A DNA stretch of 34,480 bases, taken from Bacillota bacterium. Lineage in GTDB: Bacteria; Bacillota; Clostridia; Christensenellales; CAG-138. Shown here piece by piece: positions 26,466 through 34,480 of the stretch (its first letter is position 1; every line of letters begins with the position of its first letter). Location: the NCBI GenBank assembly GCA_023459335.1, contig JAEWUO010000015.1, positions 1-34,480 of the forward strand, in the 5' to 3' direction. Position numbers and translations under genes: made by a program. The notes below the pieces were generated by a model. That model did no database searches. It saw only the letters and a program-made list of their open reading frames with translations, and was not told the origin of the DNA.

Positions 26466-26492
26466 CAGAAGAGACAAACCGTGTCTCTTCTG
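26466..26492 (+). promoter_or_regulatory. Perfect hairpin between rpoB and rpoC
   Basis: CAGAAGAGACA (26466-26476) and TGTCTCTTCTG (26482-26492) form an 11-bp perfect stem with loop AACCG. No T-run follows, so it is not a classical terminator. An RNase processing site, mRNA stabiliser or a pause between beta and beta-prime expression are possible roles. Confidence 0.7.
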
Positions 26493-26531
26493 ACGGATTT
26501 TGACAAGAGCGGCAGCAAGGAGAGATAGATT

Positions 26532-29500
26532 GTGTTTGAACTGACGAATTTTGACGCATTGCAGATCGGGCTCGCATCGCCCGAAAAGATATTGGAATGG
26601 TCCCACGGCGAGGTCAAGAAACCGGAAACGATCAACTACCGCACGCTCAAGCCCGAAAAGGACGGCCTCTTCTGCGAACGGATTTTCGGGCCGACCAAGG
26701 ACTGGGAGTGCCATTGCGGCAGATATAAACGCGGCCGCTATAAGGGGATCGTCTGCGAAAAGTGCGGCGTGGAAGTCACCCGCGCGAAGGTGCGCCGCGA
26801 GCGTATGGGCCACATCGAGCTCGCCGTGCCCGTGAGCCATATCTGGTATTTCAAAGGGATTCCCTGCCGCATGAAGATGCTGCTGGACATGAGTCCGCGC
26901 GCGCTGGAGCAGGTGCTCTATTTCGGCGCGTACGTGGTCATCGATCCCGGCCGCACGACGCTGAATTATAAACAGATCCTCACGGACAAGGAATTCCGCG
27001 AGGCGCAGGAGCAGTACGGCCCGAAGGCATTCCGCGCGGGTATGGGCGCGGAGGCGATCCGCGAACTGCTGATCCAGCTCGACATGCCGAAACTGGAAAA
27101 AGAACTCCGCGAGGAGATCGACAATTCCTCCGGACAGAAGCGCGCCAACGCGATCAAGCGCCTCGAGGTCATCGAAGCGTTCATCACGAGCGGCAACAAG
27201 CCGGAGTGGATCATCCTCACGGTGATCCCGGTCATCCCGCCGGAAATCCGGCCGATGGTGCAGCTCGACGGCGGACGTTTCGCCACCAGCGACCTCAACG
27301 ATCTCTACCGCCGCGTGATCAACCGCAACAACCGCCTGAAGCGGCTGCTGGAGCTGCGCGCGCCGGACATCATCGTACGCAACGAAAAGCGCATGCTCCA
27401 GGAAGCGGTGGACAGCCTTATTGACAACGGCCGCCGCACGCGCCCCGTCACGGGCCCCGGCAACCGTCCGCTCAAGTCCCTCTCGGACATGCTGCGCGGC
27501 AAACAGGGCCGTTTCCGCCAGAACCTTCTGGGCAAGCGCGTGGACTACTCCGGCCGCAGCGTCATCGTCGTCGGCCCGGACCTGCAGATGTACCAGTGCG
27601 GCCTGCCGAAAGAGATGGCGCTCGAGCTGTTCAAGCCGTTCGTCATGAAGAAGCTCGTCAAAGGCGGCTTTGCGCAGAACGTCAAGGGCGCAAAGCGTAT
27701 GGTGGAACGCGTCGACCAGGCGGTCTGGGGCGTTCTGGAGGAGGTCATCAAGGACCATCCGGTACTTTTAAACCGCGCGCCGACGCTGCACCGCCTCGGA
27801 ATCCAGGCGTTTGAGCCGATCCTCGTCGAGGGCCGCGCGCTCAAGCTGCATCCTCTGGTCTGCACCGCATACAACGCGGACTTCGACGGCGACCAGATGG
27901 CCGTGCACGTTCCGCTCTCGGTGGAGGCGCAGGCGGAGGCCCGCTTCCTCATGCTCGCGAGCAATAACATCCTGAAACCGCAGGACGGCCGTCCTGTCGT
28001 CTCCCCGACGCAGGACATGGTCATCGGCTGCTACTACCTGACCATCATCCGCAAGGGCGCCAAGGGGGAAGGAAAGATCTTCCACTCCGAAAACGAAGCC
28101 GTCATGGCGTACCAGACCGGCGAAATCTCGCTGCAGGCGCAGGTCAAGATCCGTCTGGAGCGCGAGTGGCAGGGCGAAAAGCGCAGAAAGATCGTGGAGA
28201 CCACGGTCGGCCGCGTGATCTTCAACAACGCGATTCCCCAGGATCTGGGATTTGTCGACCGCACAAATGAGGAAAACCTCTTTACGTTCGAGGTGGACAA
28301 GCTCGTCGCGAAGAAGGACCTCGGAAACATCGTGGACAGCTGCTACCGCAAATACGGCCCCACGACGACTTCTCAGGTGCTCGACCGCATCAAGAAGCTC
28401 GGCTTTACCTATTCCACGCGCGGCGGCATCACCGTCGGGTTCCAGGATATTCAGGTACCCGCCGAGAAGAAACAGCTGATCGCCGAAGCGGAAGGCAAGG
28501 TCGAAGAGATCGACGAGCTCTTCCGTCAGGGCATGCTGTCTAACGGCGAGCGCAGGGGACGCGTCATCAAAGTCTGGGAAGACACGACCGACCGCGTCGC
28601 ACAATCCCTGATGTCCTCGCTGGATGAATTCAACCCGATTTACATGATGGCCAACTCCGGCGCGCGCGGAAGCACGGCGCAGATCCGCCAGCTCGCGGGC
28701 ATGCGCGGACTCATGGCCGACCCGAGCGGCCAGATCATCGAGGTGCCGATCCGCGCGAATTTCCGCGAAGGTCTCTCGGTTCTGGAGTTCTTCATCTCTT
28801 CGCACGGAGCGCGCAAAGGCCTTGCCGACACCGCGCTGCGCACTGCGGACTCCGGTTACCTCACCCGTCGTCTCGTCGACGTTTCGCAGGACGTGATCGT
28901 ACGCGAAGAGGACTGCTTCGCGAACCGAAACGAGGCGCCGAAGGGCATGATGATCACCGAGATCAAGGACGGCAACAAGCTCATCGAGCCGCTGCGCGCC
29001 CGTGTGCTCGGCCGTTACGCGGTCGATCCGGTCAGACATCCGGAAACCGGCGAAATCATCGCGGACGCGGATACGCTGATCACCTACGAACAGGCGGAAG
29101 CCATTGAAAAGGCCGGCATCAAGAGCGTGCATTGCCGCTCCGTGTTCACCTGCCGCGCCGACCGCGGCGTCTGCGCGAAGTGCTACGGCGTGAACCTCGC
29201 GACCGGTACGCCGGTCAACATCGGCGAGGCGGTCGGCATCATCGCGGCGCAGGCCATCGGCGAACCCGGCACACAGCTGACGATGCGTACGTTCCATACC
29301 GGCGGCGTCGCCACAGCGGACGATATTACGCAGGGCCTTCCGCGCGTCGAGGAGCTCTTTGAGGCGCGCAAACCTAAAGGCCTTGCCGTCATCAGCGAAA
29401 TCAACGGCACCGTGCACATCGACGACTCCAAAAAACGGCGCGAAGCGGTCGTCACCAACGAGGACGGAGAAGCCGAGAGCTATCTCATCCCGTTCGGCAG

Positions 29501-30047
29501 CAAGCTCAAGGTCGCAGACGGGGATGCGGTCGAGGCGGGCGACGAGCTCACCGAAGGCAGCGTGAACCCGCACGATATCCTGAAGATCAAGGGCGTCAAG
29601 GGCGTGCAGGCCTATTTATTAAAGGAAGTGCAGAGCGTTTACCGTCTGCAGGGCGTTGAGATTTCCGATAAGCATATCGAGATCATCATCCGCCAGATGC
29701 TCAGAAAAGTACAGATCGAAGAGAACGGCGATACGGCGATGCTGCCGGGCGAACTCATCGACATCTTCCGCTTTGAGGAGGAGAACGAACGCGTCATCCA
29801 GAGCGAGAACCGGCCCGCGATCGCAAAGCGCAAGCTTTTGGGCATCACCAAGGCTTCGCTCGCCACGGATTCCTTCCTCTCCGCCGCATCGTTCCAGGAG
29901 ACCACGCGCGTGCTGACCGAAGCGGCCATCAAGGGCAAGATCGATCCGCTCGTGGGTTTGAAGGAAAACGTCATCATCGGCAAACTGATCCCGGCGGGCA
30001 TCGGCTTGCGGCGCTACCGCAATGTCGTCGTGACGGAGAAGAAGTAA
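26532..30047 (+). CDS. rpoC: RNA polymerase beta-prime subunit
   Basis: This 1171-aa protein is the beta-prime subunit. The N-terminal zinc site has Cys60, Cys62, Cys75 and Cys78 ('CHCGRYKRGRYKGIVCEKCG'). The catalytic magnesium loop is NADFDGDQM with Asp450, Asp452 and Asp454. The second zinc site has Cys868, Cys874, Cys881 and Cys884. Bridge-helix and trigger-loop regions ('GLADTALRTADSGYLTRRLVDV', 'GEPGTQLTMRTFHTGGVA') are intact. It starts at GTG 26532 after AAGGAG at 26517-26522, 73 bp after rpoB, and lacks the large lineage-specific insertions of proteobacteria. It is followed 42 bp later by a cysteine-rich membrane protein gene. Confidence 0.99.
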   Translation: MFELTNFDALQIGLASPEKILEWSHGEVKKPETINYRTLKPEKDGLFCERIFGPTKDWECHCGRYKRGRYKGIVCEKCGVEVTRAKVRRERMGHIELAVPVSHIWYFKGIPCRMKMLLDMSPRALEQVLYFGAYVVIDPGRTTLNYKQILTDKEFREAQEQYGPKAFRAGMGAEAIRELLIQLDMPKLEKELREEIDNSSGQKRANAIKRLEVIEAFITSGNKPEWIILTVIPVIPPEIRPMVQLDGGRFATSDLNDLYRRVINRNNRLKRLLELRAPDIIVRNEKRMLQEAVDSLIDNGRRTRPVTGPGNRPLKSLSDMLRGKQGRFRQNLLGKRVDYSGRSVIVVGPDLQMYQCGLPKEMALELFKPFVMKKLVKGGFAQNVKGAKRMVERVDQAVWGVLEEVIKDHPVLLNRAPTLHRLGIQAFEPILVEGRALKLHPLVCTAYNADFDGDQMAVHVPLSVEAQAEARFLMLASNNILKPQDGRPVVSPTQDMVIGCYYLTIIRKGAKGEGKIFHSENEAVMAYQTGEISLQAQVKIRLEREWQGEKRRKIVETTVGRVIFNNAIPQDLGFVDRTNEENLFTFEVDKLVAKKDLGNIVDSCYRKYGPTTTSQVLDRIKKLGFTYSTRGGITVGFQDIQVPAEKKQLIAEAEGKVEEIDELFRQGMLSNGERRGRVIKVWEDTTDRVAQSLMSSLDEFNPIYMMANSGARGSTAQIRQLAGMRGLMADPSGQIIEVPIRANFREGLSVLEFFISSHGARKGLADTALRTADSGYLTRRLVDVSQDVIVREEDCFANRNEAPKGMMITEIKDGNKLIEPLRARVLGRYAVDPVRHPETGEIIADADTLITYEQAEAIEKAGIKSVHCRSVFTCRADRGVCAKCYGVNLATGTPVNIGEAVGIIAAQAIGEPGTQLTMRTFHTGGVATADDITQGLPRVEELFEARKPKGLAVISEINGTVHIDDSKKRREAVVTNEDGEAESYLIPFGSKLKVADGDAVEAGDELTEGSVNPHDILKIKGVKGVQAYLLKEVQSVYRLQGVEISDKHIEIIIRQMLRKVQIEENGDTAMLPGELIDIFRFEEENERVIQSENRPAIAKRKLLGITKASLATDSFLSAASFQETTRVLTEAAIKGKIDPLVGLKENVIIGKLIPAGIGLRRYRNVVVTEKK

Positions 30048-30089
30048 CGACAACGACCGCCACGACCCGGCGAAGCGAAAGGAGCAGAA

Positions 30090-30815
30090 ATGGAAAAACT
30101 GCCTGTCAACCCGAATTGCGAGCTTTCCGGCACGAAGTATTGCGCGCTTTTAAATATGCGCACCTGCGAAGCATGCACCGTTCGCGAGTCCGAGAACAAA
30201 GCGGAGATCAAGAGCGATCTGGACGTATACGAATCGCTTCTGCCGGCGGGCGGCGTGGCGCGGCTGTTTGAGGAAAAGGACTGTCAGTTCTGCAAAACGC
30301 CGGTCAAGGGGAAACGCCGCGGATACGCGATTCTCGATATGGCGCACCCCGAACCGCGGCGCGTGCAGAAATGGCTCTTCGGCAAGCGGACCGCGCGCAT
30401 CGGCACGATGATTCCGATCCAGATGGGCGTCTGCAGGAAATGTCGTTCGCGGTTTCAGATGCTGGAATATCTGCCGATGGCCGTTCCCGTTGCGGTCGGC
30501 ATTGTCGCGCTGTTCGTCTTTACGCTGGACGCGGTGAAAGGCCCGCTCGTGGACATCTCCATGTTCGCGCCGTTCGGCGGATGGCTCATCAGCGTGCTCG
30601 TCGGTGCGATTGCCGGCAAACTCGTCGCGGACGCGCTTCAGCGCGCCTGGTCGAAAGAAATGATCACTGACGTTATGAAGCACCCCGTCATCGCCGAGAT
30701 GGAGGAGAAAGGCTGGACGCCGATCACCGCCAAGAGCCGCACGAAGCTGCTGTTTTCAAAAAGCCGGCTTGCAAAAGGCCTCGGCACCGCGGAAAGCGGC
30801 AAGCCCAACGAGTAA
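30090..30815 (+). CDS. Cysteine-rich two-helix membrane protein, unknown
   Basis: This 241-aa protein has an N-terminal soluble part (residues 1-125) with a series of cysteines: 'NPNCELSGTKYCALLNMRTCEACTV', 'KDCQFCKTPVKG' and 'GVCRKCRSRF'. The CxxC pairs suggest one or two zinc ribbons. Two membrane segments follow at about 129-150 and 165-185 ('LPMAVPVAVGIVALFVFTL', 'GGWLISVLVGAIAGKLVADAL'), then a basic cytoplasmic tail. I do not recognise a named family. The ATG at 30090 follows AAAGGAG. It lies 42 bp after rpoC and upstream of the rpsL promoter, so it is likely co-transcribed with rpoBC. Many Firmicutes have an L7Ae-like gene here instead. Its GC-rich codon use matches its neighbours. Confidence 0.75.
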   Translation: MEKLPVNPNCELSGTKYCALLNMRTCEACTVRESENKAEIKSDLDVYESLLPAGGVARLFEEKDCQFCKTPVKGKRRGYAILDMAHPEPRRVQKWLFGKRTARIGTMIPIQMGVCRKCRSRFQMLEYLPMAVPVAVGIVALFVFTLDAVKGPLVDISMFAPFGGWLISVLVGAIAGKLVADALQRAWSKEMITDVMKHPVIAEMEEKGWTPITAKSRTKLLFSKSRLAKGLGTAESGKPNE

Positions 30816-30880
30816 AATTGTGCTCGCCGAACCTGCGCTATACCAGATATAGCGCGAGGCGTAAACGGGCGAGAAAGCGT

Positions 30881-30909
30881 TTGACAAGCGGGGGTATTGC
30901 TGATACAAT
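30881..30909 (+). promoter_or_regulatory. rpsL (str operon) promoter
   Basis: Consensus TTGACA at 30881-30886, a 17-bp spacer and TACAAT at 30904-30909 with TGA before it. This is one of the best promoters in the window and makes the str operon at least partly independent of rpoBC. Confidence 0.9.
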
Positions 30910-31001
30910 ACTGCGTTGGCGGTTCTTTTTTTCACCGCTTAGTGACGCGGATCGCCGCGCGCCGGCGGGTTTTACGGATTGCGAACATACCGCTGACAAA
31001 T

Positions 31002-31082
31002 CCCGAACACAGTTCGGGTAACATGCTTCCCATAAGGGGAGCGGACACGGATACAATGCTCCCTACAGGGGTTGCAGGGAGC
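31002..31082 (+). promoter_or_regulatory. Three hairpins in rpsL leader
   Basis: Hairpin 1 is CCCGAAC/GTTCGGG (31002-31008, 31012-31018). Hairpin 2 is GCTTCCC/GGGGAGC (about 31025-31031, 31036-31042). Hairpin 3 is GCTCCCT/AGGGAGC (31058-31064, 31076-31082). The second and third share the pattern ATGCT-CCC...GGGAGCGG, as if duplicated. None has a terminator T-run. They may form a ribosomal-protein-binding leader; no known class was recognised. Confidence 0.6.
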
Positions 31083-31128
31083 GGTAATCGATATAGATAA
31101 GAATGACAAGTTTTAAGGAGATTGATTC

Positions 31129-31509
31129 ATGCCGACCATTAACCAGTTGGTTCGTAAAGGCAGAGAGCAGGTGGAGTATAAATCCACGGCTCCTATTCTG
31201 AAGCAGTGCCCGCAGCGCCGCGGCATCTGCACGGCGGTCCGTACCATGACCCCGAAAAAGCCGAACTCCGCGCTTAGAAAAATCGCCCGTATCCGCCTGA
31301 CCGACGGTCTCGAGGGTACCGCATACATCCCCGGCATCGGCCATAACCTGCAGGAGCACTCCGTCGTGCTGATCCGCGGCGGCCGCGTCAAGGACCTTCC
31401 GGGCGTCCGTTACCACATTATTCGCGGCGCGCTGGATACCGCGGGCGTTGCCAATCGCAAGCAGAGCCGCTCGCTCTACGGCGCGAAGAAGCAACAGAAG
31501 AAGAAATAA
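31129..31509 (+). CDS. rpsL: 30S ribosomal protein S12
   Basis: This 126-aa protein is S12, which monitors decoding at the A site. 'TMTPKKPNSALRKIARIRL' carries Lys43 (the streptomycin-sensitive residue) and 'RVKDLPGVRYHIIRGALDTAGV' the second decoding loop. It is the short form without the 10-15 residue N-terminal insertion common in many Firmicutes. The ATG at 31129 follows AAGGAG. It leads rpsL-rpsG-fusA-tuf and is separated from rpsG by 14 bp. Confidence 0.98.
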   Translation: MPTINQLVRKGREQVEYKSTAPILKQCPQRRGICTAVRTMTPKKPNSALRKIARIRLTDGLEGTAYIPGIGHNLQEHSVVLIRGGRVKDLPGVRYHIIRGALDTAGVANRKQSRSLYGAKKQQKKK

Positions 31510-31523
31510 GGGAGGGTCGAACA

Positions 31524-31994
31524 ATGCCGAGAAGAGGATTTATCCCCAAGCGTGAAGTGCTGGCCGACCCGATCTACAACAGCGTGGTCGTGACCAAGCT
31601 CATCAACCAGGTCATGCTCGACGGCAAGCGCGGCGTCGCCCAGAAGGCGGTTTACGACGCGTTTGATTCCATCCGCGAGAAGACCGGCCGCGAACCCGCC
31701 GAGGTGTTCGAGCAGGCGATGAACAACATCATGCCGGTGCTCGAGGTCAAGGCCCGCAGAGTCGGCGGCGCCACCTATCAGGTGCCGATCGAAATCCGCA
31801 ACGAGCGCCGCCAGACGCTCGGCCTTCGCTGGCTCGTTTCGTTCGCGCGTAAGCGCGGCGAACGCACCATCAGCGCGCGCCTCGCCGGCGAGATCATGGA
31901 CGGCGCCAACAGCCAGGGCAACGCCTTCAAAAAGAAGGAAGACACCCATAAGATGGCCGAAGCGAACAAGGCGTTCGCGCACTATCGCTGGTAA
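31524..31994 (+). CDS. rpsG: 30S ribosomal protein S7
   Basis: This 156-aa protein is S7, the primary binder that starts assembly of the 30S head ('MPRRGFIPKREVLADPIYNSVVVTKLINQVMLDGKRGVAQKAVYDAF', 'PVLEVKARRVGGATYQVPIEI', 'KKEDTHKMAEANKAFAHYRW'). Length and C-terminus are standard. GGGAGG precedes the ATG. In other bacteria S7 represses the str operon by binding its mRNA; the hairpins in the flanking spacers are candidates here. Confidence 0.98.
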   Translation: MPRRGFIPKREVLADPIYNSVVVTKLINQVMLDGKRGVAQKAVYDAFDSIREKTGREPAEVFEQAMNNIMPVLEVKARRVGGATYQVPIEIRNERRQTLGLRWLVSFARKRGERTISARLAGEIMDGANSQGNAFKKKEDTHKMAEANKAFAHYRW

Positions 31995-32002
31995 ACCCCA
32001 TG

Positions 32003-32144
32003 CTCCCGCGGCGCGGGAGGTTGGCGGATATGGAAAAGTGTCGTCCCGGCCTGCTCGCGTGAAAGAGGGCGGATACGGGAAGCAATTCAGGAATCAACAG
32101 CCACGGGCCTGCGGTTCGGAGCAGTCAATCCGGACCGCAGACCC
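32003..32144 (+). promoter_or_regulatory. Hairpins between rpsG and fusA
   Basis: The 198-bp spacer has CTCCCGC/GCGGGAG (32003-32009, 32013-32019) with a 3-nt loop, and a long stem of CTGCGGTTCGGA (32109-32120) with TCCGGACCGCAG (32129-32140), one G-T pair, extended by GGG/CCC beyond one mismatch. Neither has a T-run. They may be processing sites or a ribosomal-protein target that sets the ratio of S7 to EF-G. Confidence 0.65.
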
Positions 32145-32192
32145 GCGCAATACTGTAAGGAACGAATTCCCGACGAGAAAAGGAACACGATT

Positions 32193-34274
32193 TTGCCTAG
32201 AGATACTTCACTGGAAATGACCCGAAATATCGGGATCATGGCGCACATCGACGCCGGAAAAACCACGACGACCGAGCGAATTTTGTACTATACCGGCAAA
32301 ATTCACAAGATCGGCGAGGTGCACGAAGGCGCCGCCGCCATGGATTATATGATTCAGGAGCAGGAGCGCGGCATCACGATTACGTCCGCCGCGACGACCG
32401 CTTATTGGAAGTCACACCGCATCAACATCATCGACACGCCCGGCCACGTGGATTTCACCGTGGAGGTCGAGCGTTCGCTTCGCGTACTCGACGGCGCGGT
32501 CGCGGTATTTTGCGCCAAAGGCGGCGTCGAGCCGCAGTCCGAGACGGTCTGGCGGCAGGCGAGAAAGTACGGCGTGCCTTGCATCGCCTACGTCAACAAA
32601 ATGGACATCACCGGCGCGAACTTTGAAAACGTCTGCCAGATGATGCGCGAGCGCCTCGGCGCAAACGCGCTGCCCATCCAGCTTCCCATTGGTGCGGAGG
32701 CGGATTTCCGCGGTATCATCGACCTCGTGTCGATGAAGGCGGAGATTTATTACAACGACGACGGAACGGACATCCGCGAGGAGGAGATCCCCGCGGACAT
32801 GCTGCCGAAAGTCAAGGAACAGCGCGCGCTGCTTCTGGACACCGTCATCGAAGAAGACGAGCACCTGATGGAGCGCTACTTCAACGGCGAATGGTTCAAG
32901 GCGGAGGAGCTGATCCCCTGCATCCGCAAGGCGACGCTCTCCGGCAGGATCGTACCTGTCACCTGCGGCACGTCCTATCGAAACAAGGGCGTACAGCCGC
33001 TGCTGGACGCGATCGTCAATTATCTGCCCAGCCCGCTGGACATCCCCCCCGCCAAGGGCACCAGCAAGGACGGCGAAAAGGAAATCATCGTGGAACCGCG
33101 CGACGACGCGCCGTTTGCCGCGCTGGCGTTCAAAGTGCTCTCGGATTCGTTCATCGGGAAACTGACGTTTATCCGCGTATACGGCGGAACGCTCAAGAGC
33201 GGTTCCTATGTGTACAACGTAAGCAAAAACAAGCGGGAACGCGTCGGCCGCATTATGATGATGCACGCCGATACCCGCACGGAGATCGACGAAGCGCACG
33301 CGGGAGACATCGTGGCGCTGGTGGGGATGAAGGATACCGGAACGGGCGATACGCTCTGCGTTGAAAGCCATCAGCTGCTGCTGGAGAGCATGATCTTCCC
33401 GGACCCCGTGATTCAGGTCGCCATCGAACCCAAAACCAAGGCGGGCCAGGAGAAGATGAGTCTCGCGCTGATCAAGCTGGCGGAGGAGGACCCGACGTTT
33501 CGCACCTATACGGACACGGAAACGGGCCAGACCATCATCGCCGGCATGGGAGAACTCCATCTCGAGATCATCGTGGACCGGCTGATCCGTGAATTCCACG
33601 TAGAAGCGCGCGTCGGCAATCCGCAGGTCGCCTACAAGGAAACCATCAAGGCGCCCGTCAAAGCGGAGAGCCGCTATGTGCGACAGACCGGCGGCCGCGG
33701 CCAATACGGCCACGTCGTCATCGAGCTCGCTCCGCGCGAGCCGGGTGCGGGTTACGAGTTTGTGGATAAGATCGTCGGCGGCGTGATACCGCGCGAATAT
33801 ATTCCGGCGGTCGACAAAGGCATGCGCGAGGCGCTCAAGAGCGGCAAGCTTGGCGGCTACGAGGTCGTGGACATTCAGGCGACGCTGCTGGACGGTTCCT
33901 ATCATGAGGTGGACTCCTCCGAGATGGCATTCACCATCGCGGGTTCGCTGGCAGTCAAAGAAGCGCTGGACAAGGCGCAGTGCGCGCTGCTGGAGCCGAT
34001 GATGAAGGTGGAAGTGCTGGTGCCGGAGGACTATCTGGGCGACGTGATGGGCAACCTCACCGCGCGGCGCGGCAAGCTCAGCGGCATGGAATCCCGCCAG
34101 AACGTGCAGGTAATCGACGCGCTGGTGCCGCTTTCGGAGATGTTCGGCTACGCGACGGATCTAAGGAGCCGCACGCAGGGGCGCGGGACATTTACGATGC
34201 AGTTCGCCCATTACGAAGAAGTTTCCAAGTCGATCGCCGATACGGTGGTCGGCAAGAATAATTACCGGTTGTAA
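32193..34274 (+). CDS. fusA: Elongation factor G
   Basis: This 693-aa GTPase drives ribosomal translocation. G1 is AHIDAGKT (residues 17-24), switch I 'ERGITITSAATTAYW', G3 DTPGH at 81-85, and G4 NKMD from Asn135. Domains II-V are complete, ending in 'GRGTFTMQFAHYEEVSKSIADTVVG'. It starts at TTG 32193 after AAAGGA; the family N-terminus (PRDTSLEMTRNIGIMAHIDAGKT) supports this start. It is in the str operon between rpsG and tuf. Length and motifs match canonical EF-G1 rather than paralogues. Confidence 0.98.
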   Translation: MPRDTSLEMTRNIGIMAHIDAGKTTTTERILYYTGKIHKIGEVHEGAAAMDYMIQEQERGITITSAATTAYWKSHRINIIDTPGHVDFTVEVERSLRVLDGAVAVFCAKGGVEPQSETVWRQARKYGVPCIAYVNKMDITGANFENVCQMMRERLGANALPIQLPIGAEADFRGIIDLVSMKAEIYYNDDGTDIREEEIPADMLPKVKEQRALLLDTVIEEDEHLMERYFNGEWFKAEELIPCIRKATLSGRIVPVTCGTSYRNKGVQPLLDAIVNYLPSPLDIPPAKGTSKDGEKEIIVEPRDDAPFAALAFKVLSDSFIGKLTFIRVYGGTLKSGSYVYNVSKNKRERVGRIMMMHADTRTEIDEAHAGDIVALVGMKDTGTGDTLCVESHQLLLESMIFPDPVIQVAIEPKTKAGQEKMSLALIKLAEEDPTFRTYTDTETGQTIIAGMGELHLEIIVDRLIREFHVEARVGNPQVAYKETIKAPVKAESRYVRQTGGRGQYGHVVIELAPREPGAGYEFVDKIVGGVIPREYIPAVDKGMREALKSGKLGGYEVVDIQATLLDGSYHEVDSSEMAFTIAGSLAVKEALDKAQCALLEPMMKVEVLVPEDYLGDVMGNLTARRGKLSGMESRQNVQVIDALVPLSEMFGYATDLRSRTQGRGTFTMQFAHYEEVSKSIADTVVGKNNYRL

Positions 34275-34354
34275 CACTGAAAATCGTCCGCCGCCGGGCG
34301 GCTGATCCAAAGGATTATCATTTAAAACGATTGCATCAGAAAGAGGAGATTAAA

Positions 34355-34480
34355 ATGGCAAAGGCAAAATTCGAACGCACGAAGCCGCACGTAAACATCG
34401 GAACGATCGGGCACGTGGATCACGGCAAGACGACGCTGACGGCGGCGATCACGATGGCGCTGGCGCAGCAGGGCGAAGCC
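34355..34480 (+). CDS. tuf: Elongation factor Tu, 5' part
   Basis: The first 42 codons of EF-Tu run to the window edge. The start is 'MAKAKFERTKPHVNIGTIGHVDHGKTTLTAAITMALAQ', with P-loop GHVDHGKT. The ATG at 34355 follows AGAGGAGAT at 34342-34350. EF-Tu brings aminoacyl-tRNA to the ribosome. It is the next gene of the str operon, 80 bp after fusA; a small GC hairpin at 34288-34301 lies in that gap without a T-run. Confidence 0.97.
   Translation, partial: MAKAKFERTKPHVNIGTIGHVDHGKTTLTAAITMALAQQGEA

Larger units (their letters stand above)
30816..31128 (+). other. rpsL promoter region and long leader
   Basis: This 313-bp gap has no gene. It holds the strong rpsL promoter (30881-30909) and a leader of about 213 nt with at least three consecutive hairpins (31002-31082). 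A ribosome binding site AAGGAG stands before the rpsL ATG. Confidence 0.75.

Noticed and set aside
30816..31128. Possible small gene, tRNA or L7Ae-like gene before rpsL
   Set aside because: Only short frames are present; no cloverleaf and no L7Ae motif was seen, and the region is better explained as promoter and leader.
32412..33905. 497-codon minus-strand frame opposite fusA
   Set aside because: It is a codon-bias shadow of EF-G with no recognisable domain or ribosome binding site.

Overview
The window looks like a chromosome segment from a GC-rich, uncultured Firmicute of the class Clostridia (a Christensenellales-like lineage is a guess, not a demonstrated assignment). The reasons are sigma-A promoters of the TTGACA/TATAAT type, purine-rich ribosome binding sites, several TTG/GTG starts, a zinc-type ribosomal protein S18, a YtrA-type GntR/ABC operon, a PepV dipeptidase and the order rpoB-rpoC-(x)-rpsL-rpsG-fusA-tuf. 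No phage genes, transposases, CRISPR arrays, rRNA or tRNA genes were seen.

Layout. Positions 1-1230 are strikingly AT-rich and carry two small accessory genes (a four-helix membrane protein and a YbjN-like protein) ending at a clean terminator. From about 1300 composition switches to GC-rich with a small cysteine-containing membrane protein translationally coupled to a four-domain CoA-disulfide reductase/rhodanese/TusA/DsrE fusion. Then come an unknown 142-aa protein, a candidate structured RNA with its own promoter and terminator (4614-4730), a bacterial PH-domain protein and a membrane-anchored M20 peptidase. On the minus strand lie typA and a GNAT acetyltransferase. Divergent from typA is a YtrA-type regulator/ABC transporter operon with a clear operator. 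A TtcA-like tRNA thiolase with an apparently leaderless mRNA and a VOC protein follow, facing the rpsF-ssb-rpsR operon.

The stretch 14.2-17.1 kb and the gene at 19.3-21.6 kb are more AT-rich. They hold cell-surface functions: a truncated DUF6056-like remnant, a large polytopic membrane protein of glycosyltransferase-C appearance, and a secreted beta-helix lipoprotein. PepV, an unknown 146-aa protein (again apparently leaderless) and an HD-domain protein lie between and beside them.

From 22.5 kb to the right edge is core transcription/translation: rpoB (own promoter, long leader, not preceded by rplJ-rplL), rpoC, a cysteine-rich membrane protein where Firmicutes often have an L7Ae-like gene, then rpsL-rpsG-fusA-tuf from a strong promoter with a long hairpin-rich leader. 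tuf runs off the edge. The most interesting items are the orphan structured RNA, two leaderless genes with identical -10-to-ATG spacing, the alternative hairpins in the rpoB and rpsL leaders, the natural Asn at the RpoB rifampicin-site His position, and the cysteine-rich membrane protein inside the str/rpo cluster. I did not see a clear new multi-gene defence or mobile system.
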